A stretch of 64,000 nucleotides of DNA from Sorangiineae bacterium MSr11954 (GTDB lineage Bacteria > Myxococcota_A > Polyangia > Polyangiales > Polyangiaceae), in assembly GCA_037157815.1 (NCBI GenBank), contig CP089984.1:10027561-10091560 (forward strand). Reading direction: 5' to 3'. Below are positions 34,256 to 43,575 of the stretch, in pieces (within the stretch, counting starts at the first letter, position 1; the number at the start of each line of letters is the position of its first letter). A program made the position numbers and the translations under genes. The notes below the pieces were generated by a model that did no database searches, had not been told where the DNA came from, and was given only the letters and a program-made list of their open reading frames with translations.

Positions 34256-35050
34256 TTAGTCCGGCATGACCCGGCGTGGACCGGTTCCGTCCAGCAGATC
34301 GACTGGACTGCACTTGTCGATGTGGCCGATGAGCCCGCGGTAGATCCCGTACCCCACGAGCTTGCGCAGGCGCGGAGAGAAGCCGCGCGCCGTCTCCAGC
34401 GGGATGCCCAGCTGCTGGTTCTCCTGTTGGCGAAGGAAGCCGGCGCAGTAGTTCATCGCGATCCCCACCCGCCGCATGGACGTGCGGTTGGCGCCGCCGC
34501 CGTGCCAGAGGCTGCCGTTGAACACCAGGACGCTTCCGCGCGGCATTTCGGCGGGCACCGTATCGTAGTGGACGCCGAGCTCCGGCGAGCGATCCCGGTG
34601 GTGCGATCCCGGAACGACGCGGGTGGCCCCGTTGGCCTCCGTGAAATCGGTGAGCGCCCACATGGTGTTGCAGATGATGGGCGCATGCGGCTTGCCGAGC
34701 GGAATGAGCTGATCGTCCGCGTGAACGGGCTGCGCGTCCTGCCCCGGATCGATGGCGATCGACGAGAGCGAGGACACCAAGCACCCCCGATCGAGCACCG
34801 CCTCCACGATGGGGAGCACGTTCTCGTGCACGGGGATGGCTTCGTAGAGCTTTCCATGCGCCAGCAGGTTGTAGATGCGCACCGTCTTCGTGCCCTCGAA
34901 GAGGTTCACGGCCGGCTTGGCGCCGAGCTCGCGCTCCAAGCGCTCCAGATCGCGCGCGATGCGATCGATCAGGTCGGGCTCGATCGCGTCCTCGACGATG
35001 GTGTACCCATCGCGCGCGAGCCGCTCGAGGTGCTCGGCCATGGTGCTCAT
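34256..35050 (-). CDS. Phytanoyl-CoA dioxygenase family Fe(II)/2-oxoglutarate oxygenase
   Basis: 264 residues. The start ERLARDGYTIVEDAIEPDLIDRI is a typical PhyH N-terminus. Iron ligands are the HxD of QPVHADDQ and a distal His in GSLWHGGGANRT, with the 2OG-binding Arg close behind; the spacing is normal. Substrates of bacterial PhyH members range from lipids to secondary metabolites, so the reaction is open. The gene lies 36 bp downstream of the GYPQQ-protein gene on the same strand, perhaps in one unit. Confidence 0.88.
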   Translation of the reverse strand: MSTMAEHLERLARDGYTIVEDAIEPDLIDRIARDLERLERELGAKPAVNLFEGTKTVRIYNLLAHGKLYEAIPVHENVLPIVEAVLDRGCLVSSLSSIAIDPGQDAQPVHADDQLIPLGKPHAPIICNTMWALTDFTEANGATRVVPGSHHRDRSPELGVHYDTVPAEMPRGSVLVFNGSLWHGGGANRTSMRRVGIAMNYCAGFLRQQENQQLGIPLETARGFSPRLRKLVGYGIYRGLIGHIDKCSPVDLLDGTGPRRVMPD

Positions 35051-35086
35051 GGCAGGGCGCTCATCGCGAAGCTCACGCCGCGGGGG

Positions 35087-35986
35087 TCACTTCTTGAAGA
35101 CAATCGGCTGCCCCAACTTCGGGTCGAGCTTGCACGCCGTGTCGTGCGTGTGGAGCATCGAGAGCGGGTGCACGACGATTCGAAACAAGTGAAAGAGGCT
35201 CCCCACGTAACCAAGTTGGTAAACACCGGTGAGGGCGCCGAGAATGCCAAAGAGCACCGGCACGCCAATCATGATGACCATATAGGCGACGAAGATCTTG
35301 ATCCCAATCGACTTCAGGTCGGAGCGCGGCAAAAACAGGTGCCCCAACCCCGGCAAAAAGAACGATAGGAGCGCGCCCGGAATCCAAGGATTGGTGAGCT
35401 GCCCGCTGACGATCCCGGCCAGCGGATCCTGCATTTGTCCGGCTCCCTGCTGCGGATATCCCTGCTGAGGGTACCCTTGTTGGGGATAACCCTGTTGCGG
35501 ATAGCCTTGTTGCGGATAGCCCGCCTGCTGCTGCTGCGCCTGTTGCGGATAGCCTTGTTGCGGATACCCTTGTTGCGGCTGCTGCGGATAGCCCGCTTGC
35601 TGCGGATAACCCGGTTGACCGTAACCAGGCTGCTGTTGCGGCGGCGCATAACCGCCTTGCGGCGCGTACCCTTGCCCGCCTTGCGGATATCCTGGCTGAC
35701 CTTGGCCCGGCGGTGCGTATCCTGGCTGCTGCTGCGGCGCCCCATAGCCAGGAGCGGGGTTCGGTGCGCCCTGCGGAGACTGCGGCGCATAACCGGGCGG
35801 GTTGACCGCGCCTTGCTGAGGGGGCGGCCCATAGCCGGGATAGCCGGGTTGACCTTGCTGCGCGGGCGAAGGATGACCGCCTGCGCCTGCGCCTGCAGGG
35901 CCAGTCGGGCCAGTCGGGGCCTGTGGATACGGGGGGTGGCCCTGGTACGGATTTCCGTTCCCACCGTCATTGTTGAAATTGGCCAT
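35087..35986 (-). CDS. Membrane protein with a long Gly/Tyr/Pro/Gln repeat N-terminus
   Basis: 299 residues from the ATG at 35986; upstream in-frame starts would add 36 unlikely residues. Residues 1-205 are low-complexity, with many GYPQQ/GYAPQ-type repeats (about 35440-35930). A conserved C-terminal part follows: [32 protein letters not shown], then hydrophobic helices ([20 protein letters not shown]) and a final loop [19 protein letters not shown]. The [12 protein letters not shown] segment resembles the TM2/DUF-type small membrane domains, weakly. Such repeat regions are disordered and may self-associate. Function unknown. Confidence 0.78.
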   Translation of the reverse strand: MANFNNDGGNGNPYQGHPPYPQAPTGPTGPAGAGAGGHPSPAQQGQPGYPGYGPPPQQGAVNPPGYAPQSPQGAPNPAPGYGAPQQQPGYAPPGQGQPGYPQGGQGYAPQGGYAPPQQQPGYGQPGYPQQAGYPQQPQQGYPQQGYPQQAQQQQAGYPQQGYPQQGYPQQGYPQQGYPQQGAGQMQDPLAGIVSGQLTNPWIPGALLSFFLPGLGHLFLPRSDLKSIGIKIFVAYMVIMIGVPVLFGILGALTGVYQLGYVGSLFHLFRIVVHPLSMLHTHDTACKLDPKLGQPIVFKK

Positions 35987-36092
35987 CCCAGCGAGCGTAC
36001 TCTTCTTGCGGGCCCGCGCCAATGAACACAAACGAATTCGAAAGCAAGGCCCGGAGTGTTCGTCCGAGCAGCGGTCCTTAGGGTGGAGCATC

Positions 36093-37205
36093 ATGATGAA
36101 CGCAATGGTCTCGCACCCTGGTCCCGCTTCACGATCGGAGACGCTCTCGCTCGCAACCCACGATGGACGTTGGGACGCGGTGGTGCGGCGCGATCGCGCG
36201 GCCGATGGGTCGTTCTTCTATTCCGTCAAAACCACGGGGGTTTACTGCCGACCTTCGTGCGGTTCGCGGCAGCCGCGCCGTGAAAACGTGGAGTTCCACA
36301 CCACGGTGGGCGAAGCCGAGCGCGCGGGCTTCCGCCCTTGCAAGCGATGCCATCCCGACGAGTCCGCGTGGACCGAACGGCACGCGGCCGCGGTGGCCAA
36401 GGCTTGCCGCATGATCGAAGAAGCCGACGAAATGCCCTCGCTCGACGATCTGGCCGATGGCGTGGGCATGAGCCGCTTTCACTTTCATCGCGTGTTCAAA
36501 AAGCTCACCGGCGTCACGCCCAAGGCCTATGCAGATGCACATCGAGCGGGGCGCGTGCAGCACCAGCTCACGCAGGCAACCACCGTGACCGAAGCCATTT
36601 ACGGCGCCGGCTTCCAATCGAACGGGCGCTTCTACGCGACATCGTCCAAGATGCTCGGCATGACCCCCACCGCCTTCCGCAAAGGCGGCCGTGGCACCTC
36701 GATCCGGTTTGCGGTCGGCGAGTGCTGGCTCGGCTCGGTCCTGGTGGCCGCCACCGACAAGGGCGTTTGCGCCGTGCTCTTCGGCGACAACCCGGAGCTG
36801 CTCGTGCGCGATCTGCAGGATCGCTTTCCGCAGGCGCAGTTCGTGGGCGGCGACCTCGATTTCGAGTCCATGGTCGCCAAGGTAATCGGCCACGTCGAGG
36901 CCCCCGAGCAGAGCCTCGATCTTCCGCTCGACGTGCGCGGCAGCGCGTTTCAAAAGCGCGTGTGGCAAGCGTTGCGCGAGATCCCCCCCGGCTCGACGGC
37001 GAGCTACGCCACCGTCGCGCAGCGCATCGGCCAGCCGAAGGCCGTGCGCGCGGTGGCGCAGGCTTGCGCGTCGAATGCCATCGCGGTGGCCATCCCGTGC
37101 CATCGCGTGGTCCGAACCGATGGCTCGCTGTCGGGCTACCGCTGGGGCGTCGAGCGCAAACGTGCGCTCCTCGAACGCGAGCGCGAGCGCGAGGCCGCTT
37201 CGTGA
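36093..37205 (+). CDS. ada: Bifunctional transcriptional activator/DNA repair protein Ada
   Basis: 370 residues from the ATG at 36093 behind GGTGGAG. Three modules: the methylphosphotriester domain with its zinc/acceptor cysteines in GVYCRPSC (Cys52, Cys56) and PCKRC (Cys83, Cys86); an AraC-type helix-turn-helix (about 100-190, [24 protein letters not shown]); and the O6-methylguanine methyltransferase domain with [11 protein letters not shown]. All acceptor cysteines are present. The protein repairs alkylated DNA and, once methylated, activates its regulon. The stop overlaps the GTG start of a 2OG oxygenase gene (GTGA), so the two form an alkylation-repair operon. Confidence 0.96.
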   Translation: MMNAMVSHPGPASRSETLSLATHDGRWDAVVRRDRAADGSFFYSVKTTGVYCRPSCGSRQPRRENVEFHTTVGEAERAGFRPCKRCHPDESAWTERHAAAVAKACRMIEEADEMPSLDDLADGVGMSRFHFHRVFKKLTGVTPKAYADAHRAGRVQHQLTQATTVTEAIYGAGFQSNGRFYATSSKMLGMTPTAFRKGGRGTSIRFAVGECWLGSVLVAATDKGVCAVLFGDNPELLVRDLQDRFPQAQFVGGDLDFESMVAKVIGHVEAPEQSLDLPLDVRGSAFQKRVWQALREIPPGSTASYATVAQRIGQPKAVRAVAQACASNAIAVAIPCHRVVRTDGSLSGYRWGVERKRALLEREREREAAS

Positions 37206-37966
37206 GCGGCGCCTTGCACGCGACGACCTCACGCCCGCGGCGGCAGCACGGCCCGAGCGCCTCGATCCCCGAGCGGATCGAGGCGCTCGATTGGAGCAAG
37301 GTGGGCGCCGATCTGGACGCGTATGGCTGCGCCACCACCGGCCCCTTGCTCACCGAGAACGAGTGCGCCGCCCTCACGGCCATCTACGAGCGCGACGACC
37401 TCTTTCGAAGCCGCATCGTGATGGCCCGGCACGGCTTTGGGAGCGGCGAGTACAAATACTTCGCCTACCCGCTGGTGCCGCTGATCGCCGAGCTGCGGGC
37501 GGCGTTTTACCCGTCGCTCTCGGAGATCGCCAACCGCTGGAACGAAGCGATGGGCATCGACGTTCGCTACCCGCGCGATCACGCCGACTTCTTGGAGCGC
37601 TGCCACCAGAGCGAGCAGGTCCGCCCCACCCCGCTCATCCTCCGGTACGGCCCGGGCGACTACAACTGCTTGCACCAAGATCTCTACGGCGAGCACGTCT
37701 TTCCATTGCAAGTCGCCATCCTCCTCTCGCGCCCCGGCGCCGACTTCACCGGCGGCGAGTTCGTCCTCACCGAACAGCGACCCCGCATGCAATCGCGCGC
37801 CGAGGTGGTGCCCCTCGCGCAAGGCGAAGGGCTCGTCTTCCCCGTCCACCACCGCCCCGTCCGCGGAACGCGCGGCATCTACCGGGTCAACATGCGGCAC
37901 GGCGTCAGCCGCCTGCGAAGCGGCGCGCGCCACACCGTCGGCATCATCTTCCACGACGCGACGTAG
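37202..37966 (+). CDS. 2OG-Fe(II) oxygenase of the Ada-linked 'Oxygenase-NA' type
   Basis: 254 residues from a GTG at 37202 overlapping the ada stop. It carries the double-stranded beta-helix iron site: CLHQDLYGEHVFPLQ (HxD) and distal His/Arg in VHHRPVRGTRGIYRVNMRHGVS. DWSKVGADLDAYGCATTGPLL and FGSGEYKYFAYPLV are characteristic of a family described as oxidative demethylation of alkylated DNA, functionally like AlkB but a separate group. Coupled translation with ada supports that role. Confidence 0.88.
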   Translation: MSGALHATTSRPRRQHGPSASIPERIEALDWSKVGADLDAYGCATTGPLLTENECAALTAIYERDDLFRSRIVMARHGFGSGEYKYFAYPLVPLIAELRAAFYPSLSEIANRWNEAMGIDVRYPRDHADFLERCHQSEQVRPTPLILRYGPGDYNCLHQDLYGEHVFPLQVAILLSRPGADFTGGEFVLTEQRPRMQSRAEVVPLAQGEGLVFPVHHRPVRGTRGIYRVNMRHGVSRLRSGARHTVGIIFHDAT

Positions 37967-37992
37967 CGCCTTCCGCCCCCACTTCGACTCAC

Positions 37993-38069
37993 CGATAACC
38001 TATCTCGATTCGAGCCAATCAATACGGCCCGAATTTATCGAGTTGCGTCCTTTCGACGATAGGCTATCG
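37993..38069. promoter_or_regulatory. Nested inverted repeats, candidate operator of the TetR/acyl-CoA dehydrogenase operon
   Basis: cgataacctatc (37993-38004) and gataggctatcg (38058-38069) match in 11 of 12 positions as an inverted repeat; inside them lies ctcgat (38004-38009) with atcgag (38037-38042). The region is AT-richer than its surroundings and ends 10 bp before the TetR start. Confidence 0.5.
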
Positions 38070-38078
38070 TCACCCCAG

Positions 38079-38759
38079 ATGCCGCTCTCGCTCTCGAAAT
38101 CGCGCCCCCTGGCCCGCCCGAGGCCCGCGATCACGCGAAAAGAGAGCAACGAGCTGACCCGCCGGCGCCTCGTCAACGGCGCCATCCAGCTGCTGCGCGA
38201 AAAAGGGGTGGCCGGCGCCACCACCGGCCGCATCGCCAAGGCGGCGGGCATCAAGCAGTCGAGCTTCTACGCGCACTTCGCCGATCGCGACGAGGTGCTC
38301 GAGGTGGCCGCCGGAGAGATCGGCGGCATGGTGCTGGAGAAGATGAAGCGCCAGCACGCCAAGCTCGATCCCAAGGACGTAAAGGGCTCCGTGCGGCGCG
38401 CCTTTCGATCGATGGGCGCGGCGTTCTTCTCGGAGCCGGAGCTCACGCGCATCTTCCTACGCCATCGCTCCGACGATACGTCGCCGCTCGGGCGGACCTT
38501 TCGGCGGCTGCTCGATCGGGCGCGGCTCGAGCTCAAAGAGAGCTTTCACCTCTACGGCCTCACGGCCAGCGCCGAGGCGGCGCAGCTCTATGCAGAGGTC
38601 ATCGTCGCTTCGACCATGGGGGTGCTCGAGGCGGTCTTCGACGGACGGGTGCGCGACGCCGATGCGGCGCTCGATCTTCTCGGTGAGGTCACGTTTGCAG
38701 CGCTGCGCGCTGCGGGGCAAGAAAGAAGGCTGACGGATGGCGGAAGCGACAGCGCGTAG
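38079..38759 (+). CDS. TetR-family regulator of an acyl-CoA dehydrogenase operon
   Basis: 226 residues from the ATG at 38079. DNA-binding domain: ELTRRRLVNGAIQLLREKG, then TTGRIAKAAGIKQSSFYAHFADRDEVLE. The C-terminal part is a ligand domain of the type seen in fatty-acid-responsive TetR proteins, but no residue proves the ligand. Its 3' end overlaps the next gene by 23 bp, so it is in an operon with two acyl-CoA dehydrogenases and probably represses it in the absence of an acyl-CoA (inference). Confidence 0.9.
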   Translation: MPLSLSKSRPLARPRPAITRKESNELTRRRLVNGAIQLLREKGVAGATTGRIAKAAGIKQSSFYAHFADRDEVLEVAAGEIGGMVLEKMKRQHAKLDPKDVKGSVRRAFRSMGAAFFSEPELTRIFLRHRSDDTSPLGRTFRRLLDRARLELKESFHLYGLTASAEAAQLYAEVIVASTMGVLEAVFDGRVRDADAALDLLGEVTFAALRAAGQERRLTDGGSDSA

Positions 38760-40086
38760 AAAATCGTCCACGTTCGAGCGGGTGGCCCGCGGTCCCCTGC
38801 GGCTTCTCACGCAGTTTGGAGGCGCCGAGTTCGCGGATAAATTGGGCCTGCGCGGCCCGGCGGCCAAGATCCTCTACCACGGGGCGAAGACGAGCATGCG
38901 CGCGGCCACCAAGGCGGCGACCGTCCTCTCCGGCTCGAAGAGCTCCGGGCAGAAGCCGGCGCGGCTCAAGTCCGCCGCCGGCTCCGGGCTGTTCGATCCC
39001 ACGCCCACCCAAGAGCAGATCCTCATCCGCGACACCATGCGCCGCTTCGCCGACGAAGTGCTGCGCCCGGCCGCGTACACGGCCGACGAAGCGGCCAAGG
39101 CGCCAAAGGAGATCCTCGAGCAAAGCCAGGGCCTTGGCCTCGCGCAGCTCGCCATCCCCGAGGCGCTCGGCGGCATGGCCGAGGTGCGCTCCCACGTGGC
39201 CGGCGCGCTCATCGCCGAGCAGCTCGCGCGCGGCGACATGGGCCTCGCGCTCGCGATCTTGGCGCCGCTGGGCGTGGTGAACGCCATCGTCGACTGGGGG
39301 ACCGCCGAGCAGCAAGAGCGCTACCTCGCTCCGTTCCTCCAAGATACATTCGTGCCCACGGCCCTGGCGCTGGTGGAGCCGCGCCCCCTGTTCGATCCCA
39401 TGCGCCCGCAGACCGGCGCCGTGCGGACCGACGGCGGATGGACCCTGCACGGCGAAAAGTCGCTGGTGCCGCTCGCCGAGAGCGCCGCGTTCTTTGCCAT
39501 CGTCGCCGATGTGCGCGGCAAAGGCCCGCAGGTTTTCCTGGTGGATCGCGACACGCCGGGGCTCACGATCGCGCCGGAGCCGGCGATGGGCCTGCGCGCC
39601 GCGGGCCTGGGGCGGCTCACGTTGAAGGGCGCGAGCCTCCCTGCGAACGCGCTCCTCGGCGGCGATGGCTCGTCGTTCGATCTCGGCACCTTGGTCGATC
39701 GCGCGCGCATCGCGTGGGGCGCCATGGCGGTGGGCACCAGCCAGGCGATCCTCGATTACGTGATCCCCTACTGCAACGATCGCCAGGCGTTCGGTGAGCC
39801 GGTGTCGAACCGGCAGTCGGTGGCGTTCCTCATCGCCGACATCGCCATCGAGACGGAGGGCATGCGGCTGCTCGTGCACCGCGCCGCGAGCTTGGCCGAG
39901 CAAGGCGGGAGCGTGGCGCGCGAAGCATCCTTGGCGCGGACGCAGTGCGCGATCAAAGGCATGAAGATCGGCAGCGACGGCGTGCAGCTCCTGGGCGGGC
40001 ACGGGTTCATCAAGGAGCACCCGGTGGAGCGCTGGTACCGCGATCTGCGGGCCATCGGCATCCTGGAAGGCGTTTTGTCGGTCTGA
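38737..40086 (+). CDS. Acyl-CoA dehydrogenase family protein, first of a pair
   Basis: 449 residues. An N-terminal extension of about 85 residues with basic and Ala-rich helices precedes the normal acyl-CoA dehydrogenase fold: LIRDTMRRFADEVLRPAA, GLGLAQLAIPEALGGMAEVR, ALALVEPRPLFDP, DYVIPYCNDRQAFGEPVSNRQ, QLLGGHGFIKEHPVERWYRDLRAIGI. FAD-dependent alpha-beta desaturation of a CoA thioester is expected. The usual catalytic Glu near the C-terminus (in YEGT) is not in place; the segment reads GILEGVLSV, so the base must lie elsewhere or the protein has a different role. Overlaps the TetR gene by 23 bp. Confidence 0.85.
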   Translation: MAEATARRKSSTFERVARGPLRLLTQFGGAEFADKLGLRGPAAKILYHGAKTSMRAATKAATVLSGSKSSGQKPARLKSAAGSGLFDPTPTQEQILIRDTMRRFADEVLRPAAYTADEAAKAPKEILEQSQGLGLAQLAIPEALGGMAEVRSHVAGALIAEQLARGDMGLALAILAPLGVVNAIVDWGTAEQQERYLAPFLQDTFVPTALALVEPRPLFDPMRPQTGAVRTDGGWTLHGEKSLVPLAESAAFFAIVADVRGKGPQVFLVDRDTPGLTIAPEPAMGLRAAGLGRLTLKGASLPANALLGGDGSSFDLGTLVDRARIAWGAMAVGTSQAILDYVIPYCNDRQAFGEPVSNRQSVAFLIADIAIETEGMRLLVHRAASLAEQGGSVAREASLARTQCAIKGMKIGSDGVQLLGGHGFIKEHPVERWYRDLRAIGILEGVLSV

Positions 40087-40116
40087 TCGAGAGACGAAAG
40101 AGACGGGAGCACGTCC

Positions 40117-41331
40117 ATGAACCTGGAAAATCCGAAGAAACTTCGCCCCATCGTCGAGCAGGCGCGTCTGGTCGCCGAGAACGTCTTTCGCCCGATCTCG
40201 CGCAAGTACGACACGGCCGAGCATGCGTACCCCAAGGAGCTCGACATGCTGGCCGCGCTCCTCGACGGCATGAACGAGGGCGGCGCACGGGCGTCGGCGA
40301 GCCATTTGAGCCAGGACGATGGCAGCTCGTCGCCCGAGGCGAGCGGCACCACCCGCAACGGTGGAAACCTGACCGGCGTGCTCGGCACGATGGAGCTCTG
40401 TTGGGGCGACGTGGGCCTGTTGCTCACCATCCCGCGCCAGGGCCTCGGCAACGCCGCCGTGAGCGCGGTCGGCACCCCGGAGCAAAAGGAGAAGTTCAAA
40501 AAGAGCTGGGTCGCCATGGCCATCACCGAGCCAGGCGCGGGCTCCGACTCCGCCGCCATCCGCACCAGCGCGCGGCTCGATGGCGACGAGTGGGTGCTGC
40601 GCGGCGAGAAGATCTTCGTGACCGCGGGCGAGCGCGCCGATGCGGTCGTCGTGTGGGCCACCCTCGATCCGGCGCTGGGGCGCGCGGCCATCAAGTCGTT
40701 CCTCGTCCCCAAGGGCACGCCGGGGATGAGGGTCGTGCGGCTCGACAAAAAGCTGGGCATCCGCGCCTCGGACACGGCCACCATCGAGCTGGACGACTGC
40801 CGCATCCCCAAAGAGAACATCCTCGGCAGCCCCGAGATCGACACGAAGAAGTCGTTCGCGGGCGTGATGAAGACCTTCGACAACACCCGCCCGGTGGTCG
40901 CCGCCATGGCCGTCGGGGTCGCGCGCGCCGCGCTCGATCGTGCGCGGGAGCTCTTGAAGCGCGCCGGGGTGCTCACGCGCGAGGAGCGCACCTTCACCCG
41001 GGCCCCCGCGGCCGAGAGCGAGCTGCACCGACTCGAGGCCGAGCTGGAAGCGGCGCGCCTCCTCACCATGAAGGCCGCGTGGATGGCCGACAACGGCATC
41101 CCCAACTCGCTCGAGGCCTCCATGGCCAAGGCCAAGGCCGCGCGGGTGGCCAACGAGACGACCCTCAAGTGCGTGGAGCTCTGCGGAACGGTGGGCTACG
41201 CCGAGCAGGAGCTCCTGGAGAAGTGGGCGCGCGACTCCAAGATCCTCGATATTTTCGAGGGGACGCAGCAGATTCAAATGCTGATCATCGCGCGCCGCTT
41301 GCTCGGAAAATCCAGCACCGAGCTGCGCTGA
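40117..41331 (+). CDS. Acyl-CoA dehydrogenase, second of a pair
   Basis: 404 residues. Typical fold: KKLRPIVEQARLVAENVFRP, AMAITEPGAGSDSAAIRTSA (FAD/substrate loop), KLGIRASDTATIELDDCRIP, KCVELCGTVGYAEQELLEKW and the C-terminal IFEGTQQIQMLIIARRL, whose EGTxQ segment is the place of the catalytic Glu in many members. With the preceding 449-residue protein it may form a heteromeric dehydrogenase, as do paired FadE proteins in actinobacteria and related groups that act on sterol or branched-chain acyl-CoAs (inference from pairing). Thirty bp after the first gene. Confidence 0.92.
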   Translation: MNLENPKKLRPIVEQARLVAENVFRPISRKYDTAEHAYPKELDMLAALLDGMNEGGARASASHLSQDDGSSSPEASGTTRNGGNLTGVLGTMELCWGDVGLLLTIPRQGLGNAAVSAVGTPEQKEKFKKSWVAMAITEPGAGSDSAAIRTSARLDGDEWVLRGEKIFVTAGERADAVVVWATLDPALGRAAIKSFLVPKGTPGMRVVRLDKKLGIRASDTATIELDDCRIPKENILGSPEIDTKKSFAGVMKTFDNTRPVVAAMAVGVARAALDRARELLKRAGVLTREERTFTRAPAAESELHRLEAELEAARLLTMKAAWMADNGIPNSLEASMAKAKAARVANETTLKCVELCGTVGYAEQELLEKWARDSKILDIFEGTQQIQMLIIARRLLGKSSTELR

Positions 41332-41411
41332 TCGCGGCGTCCGGCGCACGGCGCATGGCGGGCGCCGCGCTTGAAAAAGCGCGGTGCGCGCTCTACGTAC
41401 CGAGAACGTCG

Positions 41412-42008
41412 ATGTCCGAGCATCCGCGCGTTCGCATTCAAGGTGTGCAGCTCCTTTCGGACGACTGGTACATCTTGAAGAAGACGACATTCGACTACCT
41501 CCGCCGGGACGGAAGTTGGCAAAGGCAAAGCCGCGAGACCTACGATCGCGGCAACGGCGCGGCGATCCTCCTCTTCAACCGCGAGAAGAAGAGCGTCATC
41601 CTGGTGCGCCAGTTTCGCTTTCCCGCCTTCGTGAACGGGCTCACGAACGGCATGCTCGTCGAGGCGTGCGCCGGCGTGCTCGAGACGAACGATCCGGAGA
41701 CGTGCATCAAGCGCGAGGCGGAGGAAGAAACCGGCTACCGCGTGGACAACGTTCGAAAGATCTTCGAGGCGTACATGAGCCCGGGCTTGGTCACCGAGAA
41801 GCTCTATTTCTTCGTGGCCGAGTACTCGAGCCACTCCAAAGTATCGGACGGCGGCGGGGAAGAGAACGACGGCGAGGACATCGAGGTGCTGGAGCTGCCG
41901 CTCGACACGGCCCTCGGCATGATCGAGACCGGCGCCATCGCCGACGCCAAGACGATCATGCTGCTGCAGTACGCGAAGATCCACGGACTCCTCGACCGAC
42001 CCGCATGA
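41412..42008 (+). CDS. nudK: NUDIX hydrolase, GDP-mannose pyrophosphatase type
   Basis: 198 residues from the ATG at 41412. The Nudix box is visible as GVLETNDPETCIKREAEEETGY, with a GX5EX7REUXEEXGU-like pattern slightly widened. VRIQGVQLLSDDWYILKKTTFDY and the glycine-to-glutamate run resemble NudK, which splits GDP-mannose into GMP and mannose-1-phosphate; ADP-ribose is an alternative substrate for the family. Its stop overlaps the HAD gene as ATGA. Confidence 0.88.
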   Translation: MSEHPRVRIQGVQLLSDDWYILKKTTFDYLRRDGSWQRQSRETYDRGNGAAILLFNREKKSVILVRQFRFPAFVNGLTNGMLVEACAGVLETNDPETCIKREAEEETGYRVDNVRKIFEAYMSPGLVTEKLYFFVAEYSSHSKVSDGGGEENDGEDIEVLELPLDTALGMIETGAIADAKTIMLLQYAKIHGLLDRPA

Positions 42009-42703
42009 CCGCAAAGGCCCCCAAGCTCACCTTGCTCTTCGACCTCGACGGGACGTTGGTCGACACCGATCCCCTCCACTTCCGCGCGTTCGGCATGCTG
42101 ATGGAGGAGAACGGGAGGCCGCCGCTCGAGCTGAGCTTCTACAAGACCCGCATCATGGGGTACGGGTTCGTCGAGATCATGGCGCTCCTCTTTCCAGAGC
42201 GCAGCGCGCGCGAGCAGCACGTCCTGGCGGACCGCAAGGAGAAGCTCTTTCGCGATCTGGTGGGCACCTTGGAGCCCACCCCGGGCATTTACGAGCTGCT
42301 CGATTGGGCGCGGGAGCGGGGCGCGCGCTGCGGCGTCGTCACCAACGCGCCGCGCGAAAATGCCGCGCTGCTGCTCGCGTCGCTCGACCTCGAACGGCGC
42401 TTCGACACGGTGGTCATCGGCGAGGAGCTGCCGCACGCCAAACCGCACCCCCTGCCTTACTTGACGGGCCTCGAGCGGCTCGACGGCGTGGCGGGTGCGG
42501 CCCTCGCGTTCGAAGATTCGCTCTCCGGGGTGCGCGCGGCGGCGGCCGCCGGCATCGATACGGTGGGCGTGCGCTCGTCGTTGCCCGAGCAGGCGCTGCG
42601 CGACGCGGGTGCGCGTCATGTCATCGACGACTTTCGCGACCGCGGGCTATGGTCCGAGCTGTATCGACATGCCGGCGAAAGCTCGCTAAAAGCCGGTGAA
42701 TGA
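42005..42703 (+). CDS. HAD-superfamily hydrolase, beta-phosphoglucomutase-like
   Basis: 232 residues. Motif I DLDGTLVDTDPLHFRAF with the nucleophile Asp, motif II VVTNAP, motif III Lys in HAKPHPLPYL, motif IV FEDSLSGVRAAAAAG. The cap region after motif I (LHFRAFGMLMEENGRP) is subclass I, as in phosphoglycolate phosphatase and beta-phosphoglucomutase. A sugar phosphate is the likely substrate. Overlaps both neighbours as ATGA; shared unit with nudK, mtnP and galM. Confidence 0.9.
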   Translation: MTAKAPKLTLLFDLDGTLVDTDPLHFRAFGMLMEENGRPPLELSFYKTRIMGYGFVEIMALLFPERSAREQHVLADRKEKLFRDLVGTLEPTPGIYELLDWARERGARCGVVTNAPRENAALLLASLDLERRFDTVVIGEELPHAKPHPLPYLTGLERLDGVAGAALAFEDSLSGVRAAAAAGIDTVGVRSSLPEQALRDAGARHVIDDFRDRGLWSELYRHAGESSLKAGE

Positions 42704-43575
42704 TCGGTGTCATCGGAGGTAGCGGTCTTTATCAAATGGAAGACATCGCCGATGCGCGGTGGGAGCACGTAGCTTCCCCCTTCGGCACGCCTTCCGACGC
42801 CCTGCTCTTCGGCCGCCTGGCCGGACAAGACGTGGTGTTTCTCCCCAGGCACGGTCGCGGCCATCGCGTCCCGCCGACCGACATCGATGTTCGCGCCAAC
42901 ATCGACGCCCTCAAGCGCGCCGGCTGCACGCAGATCCTCTCGCTCACCGCGGTGGGCAGCCTTCGGGAAGAGTTGCCGCCCGGCACCTTGGTGGTGGTCG
43001 ATCAGTTCATCGACCGCACCTTCGCGCGCACGAAGACGTTCTTCGGCCCGGGGTTCACCGCCCATGTTTCGGTCGCCGATCCGGTGTGCACGCGCATGGG
43101 GCATATCGCGGCCGGCGCGGCCAAGGAGCTCGCGATCCCGGTGGCGCACGGGGGCACGTACATCGTCATGGAGGGGCCGCAGTTCTCCACCCGGGCGGAG
43201 TCGGAGCTGTATCGCTCGTGGGGCGCCTCCGTCATCGGCATGACGGCCATGCCCGAGGCCAAGCTCGCGCGCGAGGCCGAGATGTGCTTCTGCACCATCG
43301 CCATGGTGACCGACTACGACTGTTGGCACACGGCCCACGTCGACGTGACGGCCCACGCGGTCGCCGAGGTGATGAAGCGCAACGGCGCCCATGCGCAGAA
43401 CCTCTTGCGCAAGGTGATCCCGCAGCTGGGTACGTGGAGCGGCCCGTGCGCGCACGGCTGCGACAGGGCGCTGGAGGGGGCGGTGATGACCGCGCCCTCG
43501 ACGTACGATGCGGAGCTGGTGAAGAAGCTCGACGCGGTGTGTGCGCGCTTTTTTGCGAAAGGAAATCGATCATGA
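42700..43575 (+). CDS. mtnP: S-methyl-5'-thioadenosine phosphorylase
   Basis: 291 residues. Phosphorolysis of methylthioadenosine to adenine and methylthioribose-1-phosphate, in methionine salvage after polyamine synthesis. N-terminal GVIGGSGLYQM, phosphate-site FLPRHGRGHRVPP, base-site YIVMEGPQFSTRAES and the late Asp in VTDYDCWH are all family features. Length is normal. The start and stop overlap neighbours as ATGA. Confidence 0.95.
   Translation: MIGVIGGSGLYQMEDIADARWEHVASPFGTPSDALLFGRLAGQDVVFLPRHGRGHRVPPTDIDVRANIDALKRAGCTQILSLTAVGSLREELPPGTLVVVDQFIDRTFARTKTFFGPGFTAHVSVADPVCTRMGHIAAGAAKELAIPVAHGGTYIVMEGPQFSTRAESELYRSWGASVIGMTAMPEAKLAREAEMCFCTIAMVTDYDCWHTAHVDVTAHAVAEVMKRNGAHAQNLLRKVIPQLGTWSGPCAHGCDRALEGAVMTAPSTYDAELVKKLDAVCARFFAKGNRS

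Noticed and set aside
38689-41490. 933-codon open frame on the minus strand antisense to two acyl-CoA dehydrogenase genes
   Set aside because: It is rich in Arg, His, Asp and Gly with no domain, and mirrors the codon bias of the real genes on the other strand.
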